A DNA stretch of 64,000 nucleotides from Hanleya hanleyi (Eukaryota; Mollusca; Polyplacophora; Lepidopleurida; Hanleyidae), in assembly GCA_036873755.1 (NCBI GenBank), contig JAVTVY010033683.1, positions 1 through 64,000 on the forward strand, given 5' to 3'. The notes under the pieces were generated by a model. The model did no database searches, was not told the origin of the DNA, and was given only the letters and a program-made list of their open reading frames with translations. This document shows, piece by piece, positions 22,638 through 34,100 of the stretch; within the stretch, counting starts at the first letter, position 1, and the number at the start of each line of letters is the position of its first letter. Made by a program: the position numbers and the translations under genes.

Positions 22638-23917
22638 CAGGGGTTATTCTAGCCCAAAATTGTTCATAAACTCAATTTCAAAAGTTTGAAAACTCAATTT
22701 TTTTGCGCGCCTATGGCGCGCCAAGAAATTCTACAAAACTCAATATTTTTGCCTTTTTCATCAAAAAAATGATGAAACTCAATTTTTCCAACTTTTTCAT
22801 CGCACCAATTACAGAACACAGTCTACAACAACATTGCTAAAATAACTCAGTGTTACGAGATAACTCATTGGCCCAAACCATGACAGGGTGCCGTGTATCA
22901 TCCAACAATTGAAGGCGACATTAAATTAGCATGACGGGTCTTCTTAGAGCAACAACAACATATAGAACTGCTGCTGCATTGTCGATCAAGATATAAACTT
23001 CGGCCTAAGATAGTCAGCCGTTCACTTGTTACATGCATGTTTTGTGCACTCCGATACAACCACACCAAACCACAGTACGGCTGTTGTCAGTTAATAGGTT
23101 GTTTAGCATGACCTCATGCTAAAACATACATGCTAGATGCTATAATTATTAATTATTGAAACTAAATTTTTTACCGTTAACAGAGAAGATTGTGATCGAA
23201 TATATAACCTGGCAACATTCCTGTTTTACAGATTTATACACTCTGAAATACTCTCATAAATATCGCCAGAAAAAAATATTTATGAAATAATTATTCTCTA
23301 AAGAGACATTTTAAGTTTGCTTTACTTTAATTGAAACATTATGTAAATAATTATGGTAGACACTAAAACTCAAATGCACACAAATTGTGTAAACAGAAAT
23401 CAAGGGAAAAAACTCTTACTTGTGACCAATATTAAAGATAACTGCAGAATTTATTACCCGAATTTTCAACGTCAGGAGTCCCCTCTTATTGAAATCTTCT
23501 TTTATTTCTTTTACACTGACTGAAGATAGGGATTCTCTGTCCACGGCGACGAATTTTGTATGTTCGTCGTCCTCAAGCTACGAGTATTCGTCGACAGTCT
23601 GTGCTGTCGTTGTTGTTGTCGTTTTACTTAGGTTTGCTTACTTATTTCTTTTAGGACCAATAATTACTGATAATTAAAATACATGCAACATTATTTATCT
23701 CCAAAATATTGATGCGGGCGGGTCATGCGAAAAAACCTATCAACTGACAACTGGTATGTTGTGGGAAAACTCAATTTTTTTTCGTGCGCGCAAACGGCAA
23801 AAATCGCAAAACTCAATTTCTTTTATCAAAACTCAATTTAAAATTTTCTGCAAAACTCAATATATATTGTTTTTCATCGTGGTAACCACGATGAAAAAAC
23901 GGCTAGAAAACCCCCTG
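22638..23917. mobile_element. Candidate 1.28-kb TIR DNA transposon
   Basis: The left end CAGGGGTTATTCTAGCC matches the complement of the right end (CAGGGGGTTTTCTAGCC) at 15 of 17 bases, and CGGAT flanks both sides (22633-22637 and 23918-23922). Both subterminal regions are studded with AAACTCAAT(TTT) words (for example 22672, 22691, 22737, 23767, 23812). No transposase is visible, so it is non-autonomous. Confidence 0.6.
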
Positions 23918-24184
23918 CGGATATTTGGTTCTTAAAAGTTAAAATGATGATAAAATCATGATTAACGCAGGCACAATGCATCATACATTTTTTTTTTTTT
24001 CATTCGTATTTCGTAGAATTGGCATGAAGAATAATTCAAAAGTGGCATATTTATTGAACTTGGCAAATTTCAACTCTGATTCATAACTTCACAATGTAGA
24101 GTTACCTGTCCTTGGTTAGTTTAATGGTTTCACCCGGTCACCCGGTCTTTCCAGAAACAAATGCAAGAATAAAATAAGAATCTG

Positions 24185-24240
24185 CAGGCACGGCGGAGCC
24201 GGGGGGGCTACGGGGGCTGGAGCCCCCCCAATAATTTGGC
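24185..24240 (+). repeat. GC-rich transposon-end-like sequence (CAGGCACGGCGG)
   Basis: CAGGCACGGCGGAGC followed by a G-rich hairpin (GGGGGCTACGGGGGCTGGAG). The same end occurs in reverse at 29612 (CAGGCACGGCGGAAGC) and, altered, at 28738 (CAGGGACGGCGGAGC). Confidence 0.5.
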
Positions 24241-24504
24241 CAACTTTTCTAAAATTCATATGATGTCAACGAAAATATGTCAATTAGTATACGTATTTTC
24301 GAAATGAATAGTAAAATGATTTGTCTGCGTCGCATATCTATCGCATATAAAACTATTTACAACTGTCCAGCATTAGTGGGCCGGCATTGTTTAGTAATTT
24401 TTAGGTTCACAAAAGGTTAATAATGTTATACCATATAAAAGATGGTAGAGATAAATGATTAAATCCTCACACCATGTATGCCACAAATTACTAACCCTTA
24501 CCAA

Positions 24505-24835
24505 AAATTCTTGTAAGATCTTACAAGAAAGTGTCCTGTAAGATCTTGTAGGACAGTCTTGTAAGATTTTGGCACTTTTCTTGTAAGACTGTCCTATAGG
24601 ATCTTACAAGACTGTCCTACAGGATCTTACAAGACTGTCCTACAGGATCTTACAAGATCCTACAAGACTGTCCTACAGGATCTTACAAGATCGTCCTTCA
24701 GGATCCTACAAGATCGACTGTCATACAGGATCTTACAAGACTGTCCTGCAGGATCTTACAAGATCCTACAAGACTGTCCTACAGGATCTTACAAGACCGT
24801 CCTTTAGGATCCTACAGGGTTGTCCTACAGGGCTG
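24505..24835. repeat. Left array of GATC-centred palindromic words
   Basis: About a dozen copies of variants of GTCCTACAGGATCTTACAAGA, in both orientations near the edge and then mainly one, spaced 20-35 bp. Confidence 0.9.
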
Positions 24836-25165
24836 TCATTTGTGTCAATTAACGCAGATAGAATAATGCTGGATGGTTGTGCAGGGTTGTCCAATATACT
24901 GCAGGTTTACGATGAAACGTTTCGTGTCGAATGAGATATAGTCAACATAACAAATTATATGCAGTCATTTCATATATTTTATTGTATAAAACAGAAACGT
25001 ATATACAGCTATACACACAAAACAGAAACGTATATACAGCTATAAACACAAGGGATTATTATGTTGTCATGTCATACATTTTATTATATAAAATAGAAAC
25101 ATTTATAGGGAATAGCAACCAGCACATGCATGTAGCATCCAAAGTCCAAGGCATCCATGTTTTTC

Positions 25166-26868
25166 TCAACAGATCAAGTGTCTTTTATAACTTTTTAGCT
25201 CCCCATTCAATTTTGATTTCATCGCGCCCAAAATCACCTTGCTGGTACAGGGAAACTTCTTCTGGCAGTAATCTATAAAAAATGAAAAGTCATCAAATTA
25301 GCAAAGAAATTGTTATCAAGTTCTCAATGTGTCAAGTTATCCTGAAACTATTCAGAGGTTATCCTCATAATTTAAATGGGTAGAATGGTACAAAATTGTT
25401 GTGACATTAGCGAAAAAGTATGATTAGAGAAATCTTAAAAATATTACACTACATTCAACTGGCGTATTGCTGATATTAGTGAATGTGACGATAACCAGGA
25501 TGATTTGCATTGAAATATCATAGAAATGTGATGTTATTGATTTAGAAGGTTTACTAGGACATTTAAATATTTTGAAACAATCAAATAAAGGTAGATGTAA
25601 CTGCACACACAAAGCAATTAACTTCGAGAACTAAATTAAAGAAATAATACATGAGAGTTAGAAATTGAGAAATTACACTACGTTACCTTGTATAGCAGTT
25701 ATTTTTTCCTGGTCAATTGGTGGCTTGCATTCGCCAGTCTTGTTCGCATTCGACTTTGCGCCGGTCAAGGAATGAGTTGCCATCTCTTCCCTGGTGAAGA
25801 TGGCCGACATCAGATCCATCACCATCCGCCGGGGGTCACTGCGGTTAATCGTAGAGAGTGCCGTCTTAGACATCCTTATATTACCGGACAAGACAACCTG
25901 AGAAAATAGTAAATATATAAATAAATTGTTTGTTGTGACAGAAAAATATTGGCTTGGCTGGCTACTAAAATAAAAATCGACACGCCGTAAATAAAACAAT
26001 CCATACTAAAATTCAAAATAGTTCAATACTTCATTTGCAGAGCTTTAAACCCGGATAAATATTAATAAAAAAAGACCCTCAAGATGATTGATGTGTGAGA
26101 CATTTGCAATTTAAAGAAGGGCATTACATTAATACTTACAAGTTCTGGCTCAACACGATGTTGAGTGATGTCAGCCGGTACAACAGCTGACACCGCTGAA
26201 ACAACTGATACTGTTGCCGCTGATCGCTGTATCACATGTTGGGGTTGAACAGGGTTCAGTGGTGGTGTTGGGACTGACTGGAAAGATGAAGGATGGGCTG
26301 ACACCGCTGAAACAACTGGTACGGTTGCCGCTGATCGCTGTATCACATGTTGGGGCTGAACAGGACGCAGTGGTGGTGTTGGGACTGACTGGAAAGATGA
26401 AGGATGGGCTTCTGGGGAAGTCACGGTTGGACACTTGCAACGACAAGTATCTTTGACCTCCTGCACAAGTGAGGTCAAATCCAAGACCATTTGTGGAAGA
26501 TCTAAAATACAAAAGATTCAAGATTACTAATAAAATTAGTGCTGCATGTCCTATATTTGATAACAAAAAATAGTAAAAAAAAACTACTAAAACAAGAGTT
26601 AATGTTTTTGTCTAATTAGCATGTTAGAACCAATTGTAAAATTTAGTTTAAAAATAGTTTTTAAAAATGTGATAATGGTGTTTTATTATTACATAACTAT
26701 GTTATACATCTAAATTAATTTTCAGTCAGACTTACCTTTCAAACTATGGAGGGTCTTTTGTAGTTCACTCAGGTCTTCTCGGAGTTTCTTATTTTTCTCC
26801 TCGACTCGCTTCAACCTTCCGTCCCATGTTCCGTCCGAAGCGTCCTCCACACTCGAGATATCAGAAAT
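25166..26868 (-). CDS. BEN-domain protein with coiled coil (partial, four exons seen)
   Basis: Four minus-strand exons join in frame: 26868-26736 (coiled coil, EEKNKKLREDLSELQKTL), 26501-26140, 25897-25687 and 25272-25166 (ending TGA). All have AG acceptors and GT donors (GTAAG, GTAAGT, GTAACG), with phases 1, 0 and 1. The second exon is Pro/Ser/Val-rich and holds two copies of a 37-residue unit. The last two exons form a BEN domain: ALSTINRSDPRRMVMDLMSAIFTREEMATHSLTG, described here by its span 25867-25760, then DYCQKKFPC and a basic C-terminal helix. BEN domains bind DNA and recruit chromatin factors. The first exon and start codon were not found. Its position between two matched inverted repeats suggests it may belong to a transposon, with a host gene as the alternative. 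Confidence 0.7.
26189..26410 (-). repeat. 111-bp in-frame tandem duplication in the BEN gene
   Basis: Two copies (26189-26299, 26300-26410) encode the repeated Pro/Val-rich 37-residue unit, starting HPSSFQSVPTPPL. Confidence 0.9.
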
Positions 26869-28284
26869 CTTAAAGAATAAGTCAATAGTCATGCTTAACA
26901 ATATAATATTTATATTGGAAACAGATGCGCTGTATTACATGTTAAAATATAGCCTGTTATCATGGTTATGGTGATAGGAAATCTAATCATAATTTATCCT
27001 GCTTTTCCTGGTCACATTTTTATCATAGCAAATATCGGTTATGCCAACATTGTATTTGTTATCAATTTATTTTAATACATATTCCTTTGCGATTTCATCA
27101 GAACTTTGGTATGGAAATATTCTCAAATCTTCTGGAAATATAAGCAGGAAACAATAAACATTTCAAAAACACCAACTGATTTATTGAGAGCTAACATCCC
27201 CCCCCCCCCCAACTTCCTAGCAAGTTAAATCCTACTGTTTGACATGAACAGGAAATACACAAGCAGTGGGGTGATATAACCTATATATCTCACCCTCCGG
27301 GGGATTTCCTCCAGAGGTGCATGGCCAATCTTCACATGAGGTCCCCAAGCCTGGGCTTTTCCAGCTGACAATGCAACAATGGCAATTCACACTGCCACTA
27401 CCTGGGTAGATCTGAAAAGGGATATTGAGACAGATCGAGTTATGGATATTTCTTTGTGAATTCCAGGCTAAATGAGTCATTAATGTTGACTGCAAATATA
27501 AGGTGAAGTGCTGCAGTAGTTACTGAGAAGAGTATCAATTGCTTAATATGCCAAGGATATCAAGAGAAACTTGTTGATAGTAAAAGCTCATAGAGGGTCC
27601 ACATTACAACATTCTGAGTTTAACTAGAAATTAGAATTGTTTTGCTAATTAAGTTATAACATTATAATTATATTTATAACTTACTTACCATCACTACATG
27701 TAGCTTCACTCATCACAATCTGCAATACAGTTCTTTAAACCTCAATAGTTCCAGCTTAACATGAACAAATCAACTTGCTTTTTGCACTCTATCCTGCATG
27801 TTTTTCTGCTGTTGTTGTTGTTCTCATATGACAGCATGGTGGCGCCACCAGTGGCCAATTAAAATATACCGGTACAGGGGAGATAACTCTCCTCAAATTG
27901 TTGAATTAATGCCAGCAAGTCAATTGCTAATGTAATAGACTACCAGGAAAATAAAATAATATTATCTGTATATAATTGGTGATAATGAAGAGTGTAGAGT
28001 ATTCATTAATCGACATTTTTTTCTTGAAAATCATGTTAAAACTGATGTATTCTTCTAAAATTATTTTCTTCATTATGTCCAATTTTATTATAAAATGAGG
28101 TTCTCCATATGATTGATTCAGTAGGGAGAAGTACAATTTTGGTGTATATCATGATAATATGCCTGCCATTTTTAAAAGAGAAAGTGCTAACCATATCTTC
28201 AACTAGAGATCCAATGTTGTGGATATTCTGTGAAACTGTCTTGTAAAAATACTTTGCAAAAGCAAACTGATTTTTGGTCCTACA
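26869..28284. other. Upstream part of the BEN element, no exon confirmed
   Basis: A first exon of the BEN gene should lie here or beyond. A Cys-rich open frame on the minus strand (27232-27495) follows a CAG acceptor-like site, but I could not link it. There is a poly-C tract at 27199-27210. 27878-27891 holds GGGGAGATAACTCT, a motif frequent in molluscan repeats. Confidence 0.35.
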
Positions 28285-28465
28285 GGCAAACTTATTCTTA
28301 CAAGATCATGTAGGACAGCTGTCCTGCAGGATCTTACAAGATCTTGTAGGACAGCCAGCTTTGTCCTTCAGGATCTTGTAAGATCGTGTAGGACAAAAAA
28401 ACTGTCTTGTAAGATCTTACAAGATCTTGTAAGAAAATTTCAAATCCTACAAGATCTTACAAGAT
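28285..28465. repeat. Right array of GATC-centred palindromic words
   Basis: CTTACAAGATCTTGTAGGAC variants repeated about eight times; inverted partner of the left array. Confidence 0.9.
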
Positions 28466-29047
28466 TTTTTGGTAAGGGAAGACAAATGCCGTTGAAAACA
28501 TTGACTCCTATGTTCTGGACGTTTCGTGATATCAGCGAAGATAAAATACTGTTATTTGATTGTTCAGCCTTACATTCATCAAAATTAGAAAGGAAATGGA
28601 CATATCCTTGATAAAAGCATATTCTTGATATTTATTTTGGTGTGATTATTTTGTCAATCACATGAAAACAGTCATCAACATGCTTTTACAGTTCGCAGCC
28701 TTAGGTGACTAGTACCTTCGACTAATTGTGCTGTGATACAGGGACGGCGGAGCAGGATGGGCCATCCCCCCACCAATACTTTCAGCAAAACAGAAAAAAA
28801 CACGAACACACACACATACACAAGAAACAAAAAATTAGACAGAGAAAGATAAGTGACGCAAAAACACCTACATCTGTATTGACTGCAGATTTTAATTTCC
28901 GATAAGTTATAACCATGCATGAGAGACATCCTTGCTTATTCACATGATTTACAACTTGTGTTCGTAAAATGCTGCTCTGGTACACGCTATAATATCCAGT
29001 CAATTGTGACTGCATGACTACTCCAAAAATGAATCAAATACTCGCCT

Positions 29048-29159
29048 CCGATTCTCGTTGTTGATGACTTCCTTCGCTACATGTATATCAACCAAGTTGT
29101 ACATGTATTCCATCACCTTGGTTGATATAGCGAATGAATTCGTCAACAACGAGAATCGG
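29048..29159. repeat. Inverted repeat (~45-bp arms, ~25-nt loop)
   Basis: CCGATTCTCGTTGTTGATGA at 29048 pairs with the complement ending at 29159, and the pairing runs inward through TATATCAACCA. The right arm reads on into GGACAAACAGGAGCATGCTG and a donor-like CTAGGTAAG at 29197-29205, so it could include part of an exon copied in reverse. Confidence 0.75.
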
Positions 29160-29494
29160 TTCCTCCCTATGGACAAACAGGAGCATGCTGTGGACCTAGG
29201 TAAGTTTTCACTCCACGTACCGGTAGCGCAAAAGTTGAAAGTTCGCTGACGGCTGTAGAATTTTCAAGAATCACAAGAAGACAAAAGGCTCTCCAACAAG
29301 TAGAAAAAAATCTGTGCCAGTGACATGATCGAATCTTAATGAACCTTTGGATTGATATATATTTAAATTATTTATACTTCCGAGCATCATTTTGCTTGAC
29401 GATGAATCTTAAAAAAAATTTTTGAGAAAACAGGCAACACAAATAGAGTTTACACGGGCGAGGATTCCTTGTTTTATTGCTCGGAAATACGCTA

Positions 29495-29612
29495 GAACCC
29501 TCTCCGGCCATCTAAGACCCCTGGAGCTTCCGGGGCCTAGGCGGCCCCTGGACCGTCACCTAATTATGCTGTGATAGTAGCCCCCCAATCATGAATTGCT
29601 TCCGCCGTGCCT
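29495..29612 (-). repeat. Transposon-end-like GC-rich sequence
   Basis: The complement begins CAGGCACGGCGGAAGC and continues through GGGGGGCTAC to a fold of CAGGGGCCGCC and CCCCGGAAGCTCC. Related sequence is at 61209-61330. Confidence 0.55.
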
Positions 29613-30370
29613 GATCTGACCTTTGACCTTCGCTTCTTCCCATCAATCAGTGAGATTCATATCCAATATGGACATACCGTAGTCCAGTCCGAAGTCTGAC
29701 ATCAAGAAAATGCCATTTTCAGACACCTTCACCAACCAAATCCACTGTATCATGGACCTCTGCACACAACCTTGGCAGAAATGGCTAGTGCCAGTTTTAC
29801 ACTGCATCACCTGAGTGGTGGAACTTCAAAATTTGGGGAAGTTATTCCTACTTATTTCACCTTTTTCCCTTGAGGAGTTCCTCTTTATTTCCAAGTCAAC
29901 CAGTCAGTGCATGCATCATTATGGCAGCCTCCATGAAACAGGTAGGGGGGCCTACCGCAGCATACAGAAGTTGCCGACTTGCACATCAATTAAGAGACTC
30001 ACTCAAGTATCCAACAGACAGACAGTGCCAGTTACATCCAAACTAATAGCAAAAATGTACGTTATTTAGCAACAAGTGATTATCAGCTGACAGCGATCAA
30101 CTGAGTTGGATATAATTGTCAACCATCTGGCACAAACTGCCAGGCAACCATTCCCAATCCCTTGACAACCAATCTGTCAGCTGACACTGATTGCCAGCTC
30201 ACCAGTCAGCTGACAATAAGTCACTTGACTTGAACCTTGTCACAAAAGCTACAAGTACCAGTCAGATGGCAACAATTGTCAGTCAGATGGCAACACTGTC
30301 CAATATTACAGCTGGCACTATGTCAAACAGCTGGCAACAGAGGACAGACAGATGGCAACAAGTGAGGGAG
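29613..30370. other. Region with degenerate CAGCTGACA/CAGATGGCAAC words
   Basis: From 30080 to 30360 the words CAGCTGACA, CAGATGGCAAC and CTGGCA(C/A) recur irregularly every 15-40 bp, giving many CANNTG sites. No gene is supported. Confidence 0.4.
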
Positions 30371-30404
30371 TGATTGAATATGGTTCAATGTCGTGTTATT
30401 GCGT

Positions 30405-30620
30405 AAGCAATATTTCAGTCCTATCAAAACATTTGGGTCCTATTTCTTTTCACACCTGGGGTCCTATTCCTTCCTACACCCAGAAACCCCATGGGTGCCC
30501 ATGTTAGTCGCCTCTTATGACAAGTTGTCCGAGGAGCTGAGGCCCTTAATTCTTTCCATGACCTGAGGTGTGCACGTACAGTAACACCCCAGGTCAATCC
30601 CCGGAATCCCCCAACCCACC
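30405..30620. repeat. Dispersed repeat fragment with a TTAGTCGCCTCTTATGACA core
   Basis: The stretch CATGGGTGCCCATGTTAGTC ... GCCTCTTATGACAAG resembles a widely dispersed molluscan interspersed repeat. The boundaries are approximate. Confidence 0.4.
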
Positions 30621-30918
30621 CCAGGGTCAGACAGTAGTATTCATCAGGCAGTCAGCAACAAGAGCCAGTTACAACTGAGTATTATGTGCTGGGCTAGCAA
30701 TAGTGGTCATTACCTGGACTGGTAGATATATCCAGTCAACATGTTAGCACAGCGATACATATCAGTTAACAATATACACAACAGGAGTGTACTATAACCA
30801 TAATAACATATGCAGGTAACGCATGAATAAATGAACAGACATTAACTTGAACCAGTTAAGAAATTAATGAAGGTGTTGCTAATCATTGGAAAAAAGGGTT
30901 AAAATGATGCAAGTTCCT

Positions 30919-31198
30919 TCATTTGCCATCCAATAAAGTTGTCCGAACCAGCATTTCCGTGACGCAGTATGGGTCGCAATTCGACGAGGGTCGGCGGTCC
31001 TCCAGATAGCCCTTTCCCTCCTCGGCTACATGTCTGGGGATCCTAATGCTGGCCCCACCAGCAGAGAAGTCGAAAATGCTGGACGTCTCATGGCGCCCTG
31101 TAAGTCTTCGTTGGTTGTCGGTTCCTTGATGAGGATCATAGGCCTTAATGTGGTCGAGATGATGGGTAGACAGCTTCGCAATGGCATCTTCAATGTGT
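30919..31198 (-). CDS. GLUL: Glutamine synthetase coding exon 6 (residues 272-364), lacks VANR
   Basis: Acceptor CTCCATAG. Encodes [38 protein letters not shown] followed directly by [10 protein letters not shown], then [12 protein letters not shown], and stops at 30919-30921. The expected residues between FSAG and GASIR are missing (12 bp in frame). NQRRL replaces the usual NARRL. Confidence 0.9.
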
Positions 31199-34100
31199 CT
31201 ATGGAGAAAAGTAAATGAGAGAAAATGGAAATTATAATCCTTTCAGTAATTAGCTCTAGTAAGTCAAGGTCAAGGTCATTTTGGATGTGGTAATTTGAGG
31301 TCAAGGTCATTTGGGGTCAATTTATGGTTGTTTAAGTTCAGGATCATTTCGCACTTGGTATGTTGAGGTCAAGCTCAATTCAGCTCCTCAAACAACGTTG
31401 GTGACATCATGACGGAGTTATTTCCCCTTAACGACTCTCCCAATATCATATTCATGGGAGATAATGACATCGCAAAACTTAGCAACCTATGGAAATAGGG
31501 ACACTAAGAATTTTATAGAAAAAGTATTAAAACCCCACTTTTTATGTCAGAAGTTTTGTTCAAACAATGAAACTGGAAATTTCGACAGTCCATGCATCTA
31601 TTCTCGAATCCAATCCTTGACTTCACTGGGTGGGACATTACCCCTGACCCATGCATTCCACATCCTCGCTAAAACCAGGGGTATCAGTCAATCCTAGATA
31701 CCCCTGGTACACATGGTAATGAATTGGTCCACAGGAAATGCAACTGTAAATTTCATCAAAGCAACATCCAATGTATATTGACCAATCAGATCACTTGTTT
31801 TACGTAACCGTGGCATGTTCTCATATACACTGAAAGCGGACAGAACGAAGTCTGCTAAGCAAGATGGTCAATGTTTCGACTTTGGCTTAAAAAGAAACGC
31901 AATCTATTAAACCAAGATGATAGGGAAATACCATCCAGATGTGATGCTACGAAAAATTCCTGTGAAAAGTTTGTCGAAATTCTAGGATATCCCATAATAC
32001 GACAATCATAACTATTTTCGCTTTTTCACTTTGACAATGATTGACATTTAGTTTACAGGTATTAACACATTCGCACGGCCCGATCTTTTGATATTTTTTA
32101 CCGTCTAACAACGCTAGACTTTTCGGCGGGAGTAAACCCTTTAATGTTTAGGTTTACCTGATGCACAACAGGTTAGGGCGATCCCGCTCTCTAAAATTGA
32201 GGTAAAAAAGGTTGTTTTTGCTCAATAACTTTTGATTCCCTCTTAACCCATGCATCAAAATTTCAGGCGCATTGATTTATCTATTGTTCCATGTCATAAA
32301 ATTTATTTGCCATGTGAAGAACCAGCCAATGTTGTTTAAACAGCGCGAAGGATGTTTGGCCTATTATTATGCAAATTAGATAGATGACAATTTACTTTTT
32401 TACTACCATTTAATGCGGATAGATTGATGTCTGTATGCGCCTCAAGAGGATTTTGCTGAATTCATTATGTGAACTGATTTATTGAGCGAAAACGACCCTT
32501 TTTACCTCCATTTTAGAGAGTGGGATTCCCCTAACCTGCACAATGTCTGAAAATAATACCAGATTTGGATACTGTTTCCCGATAATGTTTACCATATTGA
32601 TTCAGGTGCTATTGTGTGAAATTACTATGGGCGTGATTTTGAATTTGTTTCACGAAGCTAGCCACCTGATTTGCTAACAAATGTTTTTCTGCTGATCAAC
32701 ACCACAGCTACCAACAGTGAAACAAAGTTTTGAGGTAGGAATCTTAAATGCATAAATCATGTACCCTAGGTCATTGTGAACAAAGGTTAAGGTCATTCCA
32801 GGTCTAATATATTATGTTTAACTGTTAAGGGCTGTTCCAGAAAAAAGTGGGAAGGTGGGGGGCGGGGCCCGGGAAGGGGGGTTTGAAGGCACTTCCAAAA
32901 AACACCCACCACCTACTGACATGATTGTATTTATAACCCCAGTACCTACCGGATGCCTTTATCAAATATACCAACAACCCTCCAGCAATGATTAATTTTT
33001 TAAAAAAAAATTCACCAACCACCGACCGTATATTCACTGTCTTTCCAAACCACCCACCCACCAACGATTAATTAATTTCATATTAATTTGATACGTTTAA
33101 TACATATTTTGTTTTCCTTTTCAGGACCACAAGTGTACTTTTTCATCAGGCAGGATTTCGTCATGAAATAAAGGATATTATTATTATATGTATACTTTGC
33201 AGTGGATGGCGTTTTCCTTCAGCAGACATTTCAGAATACTTACTGTATCAGCATTACAGACCTGATTATACGAACCACATTAAGTTCTAAGAGAAAATAT
33301 TTTATACAAGGAACATTATTTGTTCAGTTTCTTCACAGATATGCTGTGTAAATAATTTTTACATTTCAATAATTCAACCACAAGAACTATTGCAGGTGAC
33401 ATCTGCAGGACAAAAGGCATATATTTAGTGACAGCTGCACAGAACGGATTACAATGGAAGAACATTTTAGGAGTTAATAGAGTTAATAGTTGAAAAAGAG
33501 TGAATATTTAAAGAGAATTGAATATTGTTGTAGATTAGAAGAGCACATGTTGCTAAATTACACAGAAATTAAGCAAAAACAACAGGGTTCAAATTCGAGT
33601 TTCTTATTTCATTCTTTAATATCACATGTATGAACAAATATCAACATCTGAATAGACATTCACTAATGAAATTTAAACACTAACACCTATATAATTCACA
33701 TACTGCTGTTGTGAAGTTTGATATTCCGGCTAGAATTGTGGAGAAAAAAAAATTAGATGCGTTTCCCTTTATTATGGATTTTGAGACCACATGTTGGGCA
33801 CAAATTTTGCCAACTGTTTAGTTCGGCCGTTTCCTCCTCATAATTGCCTACCCTCACGGAAATAGGGCGCGCGCCCTATTTAGGGCGCGCGCCCCATCTG
33901 CGCCCCAATTGCGCCCTACTTGCGCCTTGTCTATCTACTGCGCCCTAATTGCGCCCCATTTCTTCATCCCATCCACTCTGCTGCGCCCTAATTGCGCCCT
34001 TCAGGAATGCGCCCTAGAAGCTAGAGATAGGGCGCGCGCCCTAACTGCGCCTTATTTAGTTTGAAATTTTCTCTGATATTCAGACTGCGCCCTACTTGCG

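Larger units (their letters stand above)
24495..28478. mobile_element. Putative 4-kb TIR element enclosing a BEN-domain gene
   Basis: The left end CCCTTACCAAAAATTCTTGT and the complement of the right end (CCCTTACCAAAAAATCTTGT) form inverted repeats of about 29 bp. Just inside each end is an array of near-palindromic words built from CTTACAAGATC and GTCCTACAGGATC: 24505-24835 on the left and 28285-28465 on the right. Between them lies the spliced minus-strand BEN-domain gene (25166-26868). Such arrays resemble subterminal transposase-binding sites of known DNA transposons; that reading is inferred. No convincing target duplication beyond AA was seen. Confidence 0.55.

Noticed and set aside
25688..25909. 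Plus-strand open frame opposite the BEN exon
   Set aside because: It is a shadow of the minus-strand exon, which has splice sites and a recognisable domain.
27232..27495. First exon of the BEN gene or a zinc-binding (THAP-like) exon
   Set aside because: The Cys/His spacing does not fit THAP or C2H2, and no donor joins it in frame to the exon at 26868.
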